From Heliocidaris erythrogramma (Eukaryota; Echinodermata; Echinoidea; Camarodonta; Echinometridae): a stretch of 64,000 bases of DNA. The stretch is from the NCBI GenBank assembly GCA_025617745.1, contig CM046856.1, positions 38,450,092 through 38,514,091 of the forward strand, written 5' to 3'. Positions 8,379 to 22,800 of this stretch are shown one piece after another; position 1 is the stretch's first letter, and each line of letters starts with the position of its first letter. Under the pieces are notes generated by a model. It was given only the letters and a program-made list of their open reading frames with translations, had not been told where the DNA came from and searched no databases. Position numbers and translations under genes: made by a program.

Positions 8379-11300
8379 TCAGTTGTAGTAATAGTTAATA
8401 ATAATAATACTAATAATGATTGTGACAACAACAGTAATAATTATAATAATAACAATCCTAAAACCAGAGAAACAGTTGAGAGACAGTTTGAACGAAATCG
8501 CGTAAACAACAACAACGCTATGAAAATTTGATGTATGTAAATTTCAAATATGAAAAATTGGGTCATTCCACTCTGAGGTAATATGGGACAACCCCAGATT
8601 TTTTTGTACACTAACACAATTTTTTACTAATTTCCTCTTCCCCGCAAAGTTATATATATAGTAGATAGTATAATGTTATCGGTCCTCCAGTTTTTTAAAG
8701 GTTCCTAACTTGGTGAAAAAGGTCGAAAATGAGGTTTTAACCATCCTTTGTGCAGGAAAATATAGAAAAGTTGTCCTGTCATACACGTCACAAGGACTTT
8801 TAACTGAAATTTTCATAGGCCCATGTATAGTGATTTCAAATTTTAAAAAATCGTAGCTTTTTCCTCTGATTTCATTCAAGCTTTTACCATTCTGTTGCTC
8901 TGATATTTCTGCTTTCATTCAATGCAATTTGTTGTCAAGGTTGGATAGCCTTTTCCGTGGTTATGTTTATATATTATGTTCTCGTTGTGTATCCAGACGG
9001 TTATCATGTTTAATGCCGGCTGTTACGCGATGCCTCATTTCGATTTCGTAACTTATTATCTACGCTAATCAAGCCTGTTGAGCAATTAGTGCATACGCCA
9101 GTAAAACAAAGCTGAAGTGCTTTCACTGTTCATTTAGCATTTACCCTTATTTCGATATCATTCTGGAAAGGCGCGTGAAAAGCCACGCCAATCGCTGACG
9201 CAGTCTTGTGTCAGACAAATTACGCCTCGCTGACGTAAGGACCGCGTCAGTGACTTGTACTGTCTTTAGCGAGTCATGAAAGAGTTAAGAAGTTTAAAAA
9301 GTGATTGCAAAATAAACAATGCGAAGAATACTTTTAATGACTGGCGTATGGGTTAATTACCTTCATGGGTTCGATTAGCGCAGGGACTGACGGAATGGAA
9401 ATGACGCCTCATGTGAGCCGGGCTTTAGTTTTACCTATTGTAACGCACGTGCTCCGGCAACAACTGCTCCGCGGTAATATCGTACTTAACCGAATTCTAA
9501 ACCGTTGATCTTAAAGACCCTATCCAAAGCCAATACAACTACACATCAGTGGAAAGCTGATGAGACGTAGCATAAAATTATTTTTCCTTTCAGTATTGCA
9601 CAAAAGCAGATCGAAATTTCACTGAGCCGCCCCTCCCAAATTCGTGTCAACAGTAGTCGAATGAGCCTTTATCTTTATGACGTTATCCAATGTAGACCTT
9701 GTTTATCGGCTCGTAGATGGCCTGTCGGCCAACTGACTACTATACGTACCGTGTGCGATATGCTATATAGCAAAGCTTCTTTTGTTTTGAAAAGTTGCTT
9801 ATCGAGGGTAAAAAAAAATGACAGCGTCAGATATTCAAGATGATTTAATCATATCTTTAATTTATTTATGAAGTGGGTGACAGCAGTGGGAAAGGGGGTG
9901 CGTGAGGAAGACACCAGCCCATCTGTTCGAGGATAATTATGCACCTATGTCGACTATGTCTGGCTTCACGAAATCCCTCTTTTAGGAGGAGAGTTTCTAA
10001 AGTGAGAAACTGAATGTTATAAAAGTCCTCCAAACAGACGGATTTTCTGATAAGTGATGTTATTATAGTTTATAGTGACGATAATTCGGGTGAGAGGCGG
10101 CGTGTGGTTGCCCCGCCGTGAGCCCGGATAAAATGTAGGTGATTCTGCTGAACCTGCCAACGCTGAAAACCGATTTCAGCTTAGTATAATACCCTACAAA
10201 AACGCGGACAGGCAACATTACAACCTACATGTAAATCTCAAATATACAAGAATGTAAATTAGTAACTGTTAACTTAGATCTGGACTCAATTTCAGGTTCT
10301 CGCAAATCGTCTGCGAGCATGGGTGTCGATCCCGTGGTGGTGGTGGTGGGGGGTGGGGGTGAGGGTATATATCCTCCCAAAATTGAGGTGGGGGTGGCCT
10401 GTATTATCATCCCCCAATAATTTGGATAAAATAAATAAGAATTAACTGAAAACTAATGGTTATCCAAACTCATTATGTTTGATCTTAAAAATACGATCAC
10501 ATTCTTTAATGATTAGAAGTAAGGAAATAAGAAATGCCATAATTTCAGTGCGAAAATATCGAAGAAAATTCGTTCGCTCGCATTGTTATTCTCATTTAAG
10601 GGGTTCCGTTTATTGGCGTAGATGCGTGTATTCCTTCTTTGCATTAAAACCCATTTTGGGATGCTCTAAAATGCAAGTTTTGTAGACAGATTTTTGAAAA
10701 AGTCCCAGTTGTGGGAGGGGGGATACCCACTCCCACACCCTCCCCCGGCTCGGTCGCTTCGCTCAGTGGCGTATCTAGGGGCAGGGGGCATGTGCCCGGG
10801 CGGCACTGGAAGGGGTGGGGGCGCAAAAAACGCAAAGGAGAGAAAGAAAAAAAGGGGGGAAATGAAGAAAAATCTGAATCCTTACGGATTATGCGCCCCA
10901 AATGTAGTTTTTGAAGGTTTGAAATGCGAAAATTTTCCAAAGATCGGTCGCTTTGCTCTCGCTCGCACAATCATTTTCTTTCAGGATTTCATAATTTCGC
11001 GCCCCCAGTATATAGTTATACGAAGGAAAAGTGAAAAATACGAAGTGAAAAAGGGTACTTATCAGAAAGAAATATTGCGCTATAAGAACGGGAAATGGGC
11101 ACTGATTAGACAAAAAGGGCAATAATTAGATTTCATAAGGGGCAGTAATGTCTAAGGTTAAAGGGGGAACTTATTAGAAAAGAAAAAAAGGCACTATACG
11201 AAGAAAAGGGGGCACTTATCAGCTATGAAAAGGGGCAATATTGGGGTTTGAAAACGTGTGTGTGTGTAACGACCTCTTAAGGGGGGGGGGGGGGGGGGGG

Positions 11301-13762
11301 TGTACTGTGTTTCTCCCGGGAACGCCACCTCTGCCTATAGCCCTATATCTTTTACGAAATAAGGCCCAGAACAATAATCGCTGGAGCGTAATGTCGGAGC
11401 ACCGTTTTACCGTCACACTTGTTATGTACATGATTATCCTATCGTGCTTACTATACTCTTCCCTTGCCCTAGTTGGAAGCAATAAAGTCCGGCTCGGTAA
11501 CGGTGATATACCTAGAGCATCCGCCGGCGTCATCGGTTTCTTCGAGGGCTTTGATCTCCCGCCTGACATCGTCTCCAGTGGCGATACGATGTGGCTGAGG
11601 ATGTTCGGTTCTTACGGGGTATTCTATGGTGCACTGAAAGCAGAGGTGTCTGTCGTCAATGATCAAGGTATTTATTGGCAGATTGGGGAGGGGGGGGGGG
11701 GGGGTGCACAATCATCCCGTGCCCCCCTTTTTAGACCCAAGTGACAAATTTTACACATCCCACAAATTGTGCCACCTTTTCAAATTTTGACCTCAAAGGC
11801 ATCTGGAAATTTAACTGTTTCGTTTTACTCCTTTACTCCTTTACTCTTTCTGTATTTTCCTCCACATAAATTTTGTTTTCTTGCTTGTCTCCACTCTCTC
11901 TCCTTCCCACCCACCTTCCTTACCTGTCCTTCGCTCTCGCTCACCCCCTCTCTCTCTCTCTCTCTCTTCTGCTCCTCTTTTTCTATGTTGTTCTCTCTAT
12001 TGTCTGCCTGTCTTTATCTATCTCTCTCCTCCCCCATGGTTTTTCTCTTTGTATACACGTGTCTTTCTGTCTTTGTCTGTCTCTCTCTCCATTCTCTCAT
12101 TTTCTTTCTCCTTCCATTTCTCTCTCCATCTGTCCCCTCTTTCACTCTATCTGTGTTTGTATGTCTCCCTCCATCATTCCTAGCTATCTCCGTCTTTCTC
12201 TCTCTCTCGCTCTCTTTCTCTTTTTCTCTCTTTCTCTCTCTTCATGTCTGAAGATGTTCAGATGAACTGTACTGGAACATCCCAGCCTTGTCGGTATGCC
12301 CTCCGATGTTTCACGGAGGATGAACGGTGTAACGGTGCCACAGAATGCCCCAGTGGCACTGATGAAATTGGATGTGGTGAGTGAACACAATACATTATAA
12401 AGGGGACGTCCATTATGATTTGAATGAAAGCAGAAAAATAAGACAAAAAGAGAAAATCAGTGAAAGTTTGAGAAAAATTCGACAAGAAACAAGAAAGTTC
12501 TGAATTTCTGAACTTGTAATCAATCAAGCACAAAATTTACAGGGCAGAAGGGGGTAGGAGCTCGCAAGATACGTTACGGAGTTGCCAATTTCTTATTTCT
12601 GATTCGATTTTACTCAAACTTTCATAATTGTTTTCTCTAATTTTTCTCCCTTTTTTAAATGGATTTGATATAATATAGGCTTGACTTCCCCTGTAACAAA
12701 TAATTTGAAGAAAATTAGCCAACATGAAAGTTAAGTATGTGTCCGACGAACGTTTTGGCAGTTTTGTACCCAACTGAATTTTGCTCATTTTGTAGTAAAC
12801 GATAATTGTGATTGGGCCAAACGTTAAACCCAAGTTTGGCATAACTTTTCCCAAAAGATTGCCCTCATGTCGGGAATTTTACTTGAGTCTAATAGAGTGT
12901 ACAGTGAATAGCAACATAAAGATAATTTTATGAGATGATCGAGTAATGGGAGTTTTGATTCCCTATGATATAGCCTATATGAATCTTGTTCGGATTGTGT
13001 AATATGTAGTTGTAACATTCGCGCATTTCAATAGGTGATGCACCAGATCAGGGTACCGAACAGAAGTTGCCCTCAAATTCCAGCTCAGGCTATAGATCGA
13101 TCCTTTCTACACAAAGTTCCAAACATCACAGTTTTTACAACCAACTAAAGTAATATTAATAAGCCCTTGTGTACTGACTTCTTGAAAGTTTTTGGGATCG
13201 TGTTAAACAAAGAAACCTCGGGAAAATTTTGACAATATTTACGGTGGACGAGGGATTACAGCGATGCCCGGTTTTCATACTAACTTCGTTCCACGCCTCA
13301 TTTGTATAGACAACAACCAGTTTATCTTCTTGTAGATGTGAAAGGTTTCGAAACTAACACAATAGGGTTTCACATTCATATCCATTTCTTGATGTCAACA
13401 GGTTATTTATCTATCCTGTATAGAGAACTGTAAATATCAGGAATAATTCCTCTTTTTTGTGAATGGGGGGGGGGGGGGGGGGGGGGTTAGAAGTAGGTGC
13501 AGGGGAGATGTATGTTATACGGAAATTACACCCCGCTGTATTCTATGGTTATAGTGTGAATGTTTTACCTTTACATGACTACCGTCTCAAAAATGCTGAG
13601 GCATTCCGAATAAATGTGGATTATTCTTTCATGTTTTTCTTCTTTTCTAGAATGTCTGTATGCAAGGCAATTCAAATGCGAGGACGGTAAATGCATTCCT
13701 CGGAACAGACTATGCGACGAGTTTCCAACGTGTGACAACGACCTTGTCAACTGCAGTAAGTC

Positions 13763-13806
<44 letters not shown>

Positions 13807-16800
13807 GCTCAGATGGAGATAGAACCATTTATAAAAATAAGTGTGAAAATATGAAATTTAGGGAGATAATGTACATGTCAGATATGAAATTGGAGGAGGC
13901 TCTTTCCAAAACCTAGACAATACTGATACTGTGACTCCTACCTTTTTAAATTTGTATTCCAATGGTTTCATTTAATATCCTGCAGCCTTCATGTGTCCCC
14001 AGGGCTTCAATATATCCACTGAGTTTCTTTGCGACGGCGTTAACGACTGCGGCGACCACGCGGACGAGCAGCAGAATTGTGGTAGGTCAAGGATGTCCAC
14101 CTCATTCGTCTTCTTTCTCATATGCCTTCGTCTTACTTGCTTTAGTTTTTTCCTGTTAAGTATGAATACATTAAAGTGAAAGTAAATTGAAGCTCCTAAT
14201 GGCGCCATATTTCAACAGGATTTGATAAGTGTCTGTGCATCTAATTTTCCCATCATGCTCCATTCTAATTTGTAGATGCTTAGAATGTATCTGTAGGACA
14301 TTTTCCACATGTGCAACATCAAAAATAATAGTTTGAAATATAAAATGTACCTAATACCAAACAGCTGTTTGTCGAAATTCAAAATAAAATGCAATTAATT
14401 TTCAAATTATAATCTCATTAGCAGTTACTGTAAGGAGGCGCTGTTCAAGTTTTGCCATTTTAATGCCACTTTAAAACAAGAAATGTACATCTTTGAAGGT
14501 TTGCATGGTGGAGCTTATAACGTGGAGAAGGTTTACGGTTCACCATGTGTGTTGGTAGGAGGAAAGGGAACAGGAAATTAGAAATGGATAGACGAGAAAG
14601 GATGACAAGAGAGAAAAGAAGAAATAATCTTTCGTGACAATGGGTGAAGTCCTGAAAAGGACTGTAGACTGAAGACTGAAGAAATGTACAATAATGAAGG
14701 TAGATAATGCCTTGCAGGATTGGGGATCCAATTCCGAAAAATGTAGGGTTCTGTTACATTTTCGGCATTTTGAACCTTCGGAGTGATTAACCCTATTTAA
14801 TTTATGAAATTACGGACCCTATTTCATTTCCAGAATTACGAACCTTCGGAATGAACCTTCGGAGTAAACGAAAAACCCCCCGATATTTAACTGGCAGGAT
14901 AACACATGAAAGCTGAATAAGCCTTTTTGAAGGGGGTCCAACAATTCTTCTTCTTCATTCTTCCTTCCATCGATTTCTATTCCGTTTTCTCCTTCTTCTT
15001 ACCTTTTTTTTCATGGATATTTCCTCGCCTTCGCTAATCGAAGTAAGCATTCAGTTTATCAACTTTTATACAAAAAGAGAAAAAAAGGACAAAGGATGGG
15101 AAAAAAATGATTCGAAATATAAAGAGACAATCAATATACCTTGCTTTAAACCAAAAGGGCAAAGGCTAAACATCCTGAAGTTTATGTTCGAACACATCCT
15201 TGAGCTTTTTATAAGTTGGGACATTCAGTATATCACTAACTCAAATATTTGATATTGAGTTAAACAAAACAAAAATGTTGATAGGCTTTTATTCATAAGC
15301 GTAGCCGGGGGCTCAAGGGGGCCATGGCCTCTTGTTCATCCGCTAAAAAGTCACCCACGGAACTTGGGAGACAAGACATTAACCCTACCGCTTTCACGAC
15401 CCCAGGTGTCACCCACTCCCCCGTCTGAGCCCTCTCCCCTGTTTAACAATTCTGGTTACCCCTGTGCTTTTTATTGATATATTATAAACTTTAAAAGGAA
15501 GGTTTGTATGTTGTTTCGACAGCCTGTGACAACGACGACCAGCACTTGTGTCCAAGTGGGGAGTGCATCTACCAGTACAACGTGTGTGATGGCTTCGAGC
15601 ATTGTAGTGATGGGTCAGATGAAGAAAACTGTGGTAGGTTTGATGATGGTGATGGTGGTGATGATGACTATGATTGTGATTATGCTGACGGTGGTGCTGG
15701 TGCTGGTGGTGGTGATGATGATGCTAATGGTGATGATGATGGAGATGATGAAAATGATGATGGTGGTCATCATAATGATGATGTTGAATTGTTTAATAGT
15801 GGTGGTGATGGTACTGGTGTTGTTGTTGGTGGTGATGATGATGTTAGTGATGGTGACGGTGGTGCTGGTGGTGAGGGTTAAAGTGATGATGATAGAGACA
15901 ACGAATAATAATAATAATGATGATGATGATGATGATAATAGTAATAATAATAATGGTAAGCGATTTTGCAGTACCAAGCACTTATTTCTTGATAATAATG
16001 GTCAATAACAATTGTGATGTTGACAACGATGAAATGAATAATTGTTTTGCTTTGTATTTGATTGTAATATGTATGCCATTTTCCTAACTAGTTTGTCAAA
16101 GCTGGGAAGTCATCTGTCCGAACGATACATGCAAGCCGTGGTGGGCGAGGTGTGATGGAATCAACGATTGTGGTGATAACAGTGATGAAGAAAATTGTCC
16201 AGGTAAGAAGAAGAAGAAAAAGAAGAAGAAATATAGTATGATATATATGTAGAGGCCAGTGGTGGATCCAGGATTTCTTGAAGGAGGGGGCTCAATATTC
16301 ACAAAATTTTCTGACAAGCAAAAAAAACAACAAAAAAAAAAAAAAAAAAACAAAAAAAACAAAAGAAAAAGAAAAAAGGTCCTCAGCATTTTTGGGCCCC
16401 TTTTTAACTAAAAAAATCTATGACAAGCAAAAAAAAAAAGAAAAGAAAATGGTCCTCACCATTTTGGGCCCCTTTTTATCTAAAAAAATCTCTGACAAGC
16501 ACACACAAAAAAGAAGGCCCTCAGCATTTTGGGCCCCTTTTTTGTCCCAGGGGAGGGGCCACTTTATGTATTGAGAGTGTACAAAATTTTATATTCGGGT
16601 ATATAAAACTACCCAATAATGAGGATATTCAGGTGCATCGCTTCCCGGATATGGTGGTAGTTGCCCGAATTTCGGCACTTTCAAAATCCACAGGGGTATG
16701 CAGCCCCCACCCCCTCCTCTTACGCCTATGGTAGTAGTAGTCGTGGTCGTAATGAAAGATGTTGTAATTTAGCTTGTGTTCGCTATGAAACAGATGAGAC

Positions 16801-19800
16801 AGATGAAATAACTTTGTATATCATCAAATGATAGTTATAAGAATGTATCTCCCATTTTTGTTGCAGTATGTGGTGAGAACTACTTCGACTGTGGCAATCG
16901 GCAGTGTTTGGAAGCTTTCAAGCGATGTGACGGATTCCCCGATTGTTACGATGGACAAGACGAGGAAAATTGCCGTAAGATTTATGTAATACATTACACC
17001 GAATTGTCAAAAATCCGTCGGTTTGGAGTCGCTTTGTTGTCGGTTTTGCAGTGTGACTGAAGTATTATTAGTCGGTGGCGTATCCAACGGACGGAGAAAG
17101 CGTATGCCCCTCGTCTGCATTCCCAACGTGATACAACTTGAAATGGGTCTATAAGTCTTGGGCTGCCCAGATATACTACGATCCCCACCCCCCAGCGTTC
17201 CGTCTATTGACACGCCACTAACCAATGCTTAACTGGGCTCTGCAACCAATGATGAGATGATGATGATGGTGATGAGATGATGAGGATGATGATTATGGGG
17301 AGGATGATGATGATAATTATGATGATGCTGATGCTGCTGCTGCTGATGATGATAATGATTAAAGTAATTTTGATAATGATTTTGATGATAATGATGATGA
17401 TGACTATGATGATGATGATGATGACTATGATGATAATGACAAGAAAATAATTTAGTAAATAAAAGTAAACTGTTCGGATAGTAGTAACCATGGTAACCAG
17501 AATATTAACAAACCCTTCGCCCCAAGGCTCTGGATATTTAACGCGCAAACTTATATTTGAGGAGGAGGGAATGCATAAATTCAAAAGATTATTTAACCTC
17601 TCGTGTGAAGAAGTTTGAAATACTGCTGTAAATAACAGTTTTTGCTGTGATCTCGTGCTTCTTACAGCCTCCCCGGAACCTTGTGCTGAGGGTGAGTTCC
17701 AGTGTGACAACGGAAGATGTCTTCGAGAATCCCTCAAATGTGACTATGTAGAGCAATGTGAAAACGGTGAAGACGAGGACAATGCGCTTTGCAATAGAGG
17801 TAAACGGGATTTTGATGTCTATACGACGGGTCAGAACTTCATTCATGTTTTTTTTTTTATTAATTACTTTCCACAGGGTTCTTTTATTATCATTTTATAA
17901 TCACAAACATATAAGGTAGACAATCATGTGCGATAAATCTAATTCCATATTTTTAAAATTCATTTTGATGCTTTAACATTCATATAAAAAGTGAAAAGGT
18001 GTAATACTGTAATCTCAGCCATGCTACGATACATAAGTATAATATCGTTCATACATGTATCCTACGATTACAAAATTAAAAAATTAAACAAGAACAGCTT
18101 TTTTAAATGCTTTGTAATCCGAAAGTTCTTCTATATAGCTCACAAGTTTTTGACACTTCCTAACGTCTTTCTTGAATGATTATCATGAAAGTTTTCGTGT
18201 TAATTTTTTGCGTCATCATGATCTTATTATGCCAACACGTGGACTACCTATCGGATATATATCGCCACGAGACCTATTCCAGTAATCGAAGTCCTTGATT
18301 TTTTTTTTAAAACCTATTGCAGAGCCGGATGAGTGTTACCAGTGTGCAGATGGAACGGATTGTATTCCTTTATACTGGGTCTGTGATGGTTTTCAAGACT
18401 GCAACGACTTCGATGACGAGGAGGGTTGCGAGGATGGAGGTGAAAATCGGTCTATGGCGGGATGTAATGTAATCATGCTATAAAGATTTAAAAATTGACA
18501 TTTTTGCTCGATTTTTTATGGCATTGAATGCAACCATATTTTTAAGCCCAAGGCATAGCATCTTTCTGTTTGAAATGACTATCAATAAGAAAAAATTAGA
18601 ATGCGTTAAACAATAAACATATCGTACGGTTTGTAAGAAAAAATAAATAAATAAAAACAGAAGTAATTTTCAATTCTATTATCTATATCTTTCCATTCAA
18701 ATCGTTTCGTAACTTGCCTTTTCTACCTGCAATATCTTGGTATAAGTCATCAATATATCTAAATCTATTATGAATTGGTCTTGATCATCACACCGCATGG
18801 TTTCATCTATCTTGTTTTTTTATTTTTATTTTCAAACTACAGGATGTGAAGAAGGTTACTCGCTGTGTCCCAATCGATCCTGCATCGCGAATGAATACGT
18901 GTGCAACGGAATTATCGATTGTCCCGGAGGCACGGATGAGTCCAACTGTACTGATGCACCAGGTACTTACGCAAGATTATCTCTCTCTCTCTCAACATTC
19001 CCTATCAAATAGGCACATACAGACAGAGACACAAACAGAAACGAGAAACAGAGAGAGAGAGACAGAGAGAGGGATGGCTTTCATTTAACGGAGGACATGT
19101 ATTGTTCCTCTATTGTTCCACCTCTTGTCCTCGTGACATTCGACGTGAAATTTAAGATAATTAATTCATTTTGTTGTTCATGTGACAATCAATAAGTTAA
19201 TGATTCTACTGTCATAAAAATAATTTAATTTTATGAGATATTCAGACCCTCTCTCAAGTTTATGTTATAGTAACACCCTTGAAGCATAAACCGACAAAGA
19301 CCAACAAAGGAGCCAAACAACCAAAAACGACCACGAATCAAAGAAAAGATTTTGCCTCCTTTAAATATCCTCCTCTACAGACCCCTGTTCATCCTACTCA
19401 GCCTCTGACTACTTTATATGCGACGGCAAGGACGATTGCCCAGGTGCCTCGGATGAAGCTAACTGCTGTGAGTATGAAATTTGTTGTGCCGATCCATGCA
19501 GAGGCAGTTGTGAGACCCCATCCATTCCTATGTACCATAAGCCTCCAACTAACGCCCTCCCCCCCCCCCCGTCCTGAAGACGAGTTCACGCCCCTAGGCA
19601 GGTACTTGCCCCAATTTATAGAAAAAGCCCAATCACCCAAATCAGATCAATTGAATGATCAACCATTGATGTGGTGTAATTAGTTCGATGGCCTAGTCGT
19701 ACAGCTTATATTAGACCACATCAAATGAATAGTCAATATTGTCATGGTGTGGGGTGCTAACATAACTCACACCAAGATCAAACTCATAATCATCACATAA

Positions 19801-22800
19801 ATCAACAAAATTACTCAAAACAATCTAGACAAATTACCTTGATTTCTTGCCTTTAATCATCGGTTAATCGCCCTGCGCATGCGCGTCCAAACATAAAAAC
19901 ACCTTATCTTATTATGCATAAGATTTGTAACAATACATTGATGTAATGTATTCTCTATATCAACTACACTGTATATGTTTATAAATGTATTTAAAAATGA
20001 CACTTTCTTAATTTCTAAGACTTATTTTTAAGTCCGAAGGAACTCCTTTGTCCCCATTTTAAAACTCTCTTAGACTTAAACCGGGGACAAAACAATACAC
20101 TTATCATTCATTTTTTATATATTTATTTTCTTTTTCGAATCATATACTTCGTTGATTTCGATGTTGACTCGTGTTTATGGTCGTTTCTCAGCTTGTGGGA
20201 CAAGACCCGTGACCCAGTCCCGAATCCTAGGGGGTCAGAACGCGGGCAAAGGCCACTGGCCCTGGCAGATCCTTATCAGCGGTAAGAATGAATGATGTGT
20301 AAATTAAACATGATAATATATTCTGTCGTTGCCATTTTCCCACAAAATATGACGTTAATTAGAGAGGACTAATTAATTCTTCGCACGCATAAGTTGATTG
20401 TAACATCATCATGCACATGTATGACTAGGCATATAGGTCACTTTTTTCCCCCAGATAACGTCGTTATACCAGATTTCGATTGTAGTGCATTCATAAAATG
20501 ATTGTGTTCGAAAATTTGGTTGAATCGGTGGGGTCGGTCTGACCGACTTCAATCAATAGGCTATTCCCCGAGGGATTCTAGGACAACTACCCCCTGGAAA
20601 ATTACCCCGTACAACTACCCCTGGACAACTACCCTCCAGGACAATACCACCCAGGACAACTACCCCTGGAAAATTAGCCCCGGACAACGACCCCAGAATC
20701 CTGGGTAGTTGTCTGGGGGTAATTGTCCTGGGGTAGTCCTGGGGGTAGTTGTCCTGGGGTACTTTTCACGGGGGTAGTTGTCCTGGGGTAGTTGTCCTAT
20801 GGGGGTAATTGTCCGGGTGGGGCTAGTTGTCCGGGTGGTAGTTGTCCTGGGGAGTAATTGTCCTAGGGGGGGGGGGTAATTGTCCAGGGGGTAGTTGGCT
20901 GGGGGTAGTTGTCCCGAGGGTAATTGTCCAGGGGTAGTTGTCCGGATACGCGTGGGCTAGCCCCTCTTGGAAAATAGAACTCGACGCCGTACAGATTCAT
21001 TAAAAATTTTCACAGGCCATGTATTTGTGTACTCTGTACGACGTAGTGTTCAAAACTATTATTTGCAAGGTGAGAGGGTTCGAAAAGAGGAAGAAATTAC
21101 GCATGTAATGATTATAGATACTTGATATATAAACGCATTATACTTTAACAAACAAGAAACGTTAAAAGAAACAGATTTAAAGAAGCAGAGAGAGAGAGAG
21201 AGAGAGGGTACGTAAAAGAGAGGGAGAAGCAGAGAGAAGAGACAGACAGACAGACAGAGACGGAGATAGAGAGGTAGATAGCGATATAGATTAATACAGT
21301 TATTTTGAGAGATGTCAATATTTACAAGTTTTTCGTATGCCGTTTCTGATTTCCTAATCATAATAAAAATCTAACCAATCATTGAACTTCATTATTTCGT
21401 TCCACATATATTTGTATACAGGCCAAAATTTCTCGGCCGATCCAAGTTGTGGAGGCACTATTCTTAATCGTCGTTGGATCCTCACTGCTGCGCACTGTGT
21501 GTAAGTAAAGTTAGTTATCACTGTGCCAAGGATAATTATGGATAAGTGTCCCTGCTGAATTGAGGGGGTTGGTAGAAGGCGGTGTTTGAAATAGAGCTTA
21601 TAAAAAGAGAGAATATAAAACTAAGCATTCGTAAATGAAAAGAAACAAATGAATGATTCCGACTATTCACTAAATCTCTTATACAGGACACCTTTTTCGA
21701 TAGGCAACCGATACGTCATTGCGGGGGTGACCGACCTCCAAGACGAAGACACATCGACCTGGCAGAGCCGCCTAATCGTCGACATCGTATGGAACCCCGA
21801 ATTCTCTTTGGAAGATTACTTTGTCTCCGACGACAATGCGCTGCTTCAGCTCGACAAACCTCTCGACTTCGATGACTACGTGCAACCGGCGTGCTTCCCG
21901 GACGCCGACTTCCCGCTCGACCCTGGAACCTACGTCACGGCAGTGGGATGGGGGCAGACAGGGGCAGGTAAGAAAGGAACGAATAAATGTATGTGTCATG
22001 GAATCGTGGTTCATTTACTGACTATCATTCGAAAGGTTGAGGGTTCGAATCCTACCTCGGTACTAACACTCTTTTGCAACTACATTTATTGTTCTTCAGC
22101 CAATTGTAAATGGGTACCCGATATAGTGGAAAGCTAGTTGCTTTGGCGGCTCGGGTAATATAGAAGCATCATGTATAGCGTGATATGAGCGCTATATTAA
22201 AAGCCATTAAAACATAAAAACTGCGGAGGTATCATAACATATTCAAATGATTTAATGTGTGGGGTGTAAAGAAACCTCAACTTTAAGACCCCCCTGTAAA
22301 GGAATAATGTAATTCAACGTAAAACATAAAACTCTCCTTTATCAAATTCCTCTTTCTCTTTCTCTGAACATAGTCTTTGCCTACGATAATTAACATCATC
22401 ATTCTCAATTATTCCTCTTTCAATACTTATCAGGCTATACCGCCACTCATCTCCAGGAGGTTCGTCTACCTGTATGGCCAGACGAAATCTGTGACAAGTA
22501 CCATTACATGACGGCCGAGCAAGCTCAAAGGGTCATCTGTACCGGTTATGAGAAGGGTGGTCTCGGCGTATGCTTTGTAAGTTTATTCTAAGCAAACGTC
22601 TCTTTTTAATGCTTGTTCTTAATTAAAGCCCCGGTCGCGCGAGGAGTCATTTGGTGACGTTATATAGGAGCGCCTCAATGACTGGTACGGTCTTTGAGCG
22701 TCATGGAAAAGTGATTGCAAATGAACAGAGCAAACAATATACTTTTAATAACTGGGGTAGTGATTAATTCCCTTCACGGATTCAGTTATCGAAGGTAATG

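Noticed and set aside
11769-12265. Three overlapping Ser/Leu-rich open frames
   Set aside because: A (CT)n pyrimidine tract in an intron yields them in every frame. The LA1 exon acceptor lies at its end.
15504-16008. Asp- or Met/Val-rich protein continuing from the LA4 exon
   Set aside because: The frame reads past a good donor (15634) into a GAT/GGT microsatellite. Only 15523-15633 is exon.
17589-17846. Minus-strand frame opposite the LA7 exon
   Set aside because: The plus-strand LA7 module has six cysteines, correct splice sites and phase; the opposite frame is a shadow.
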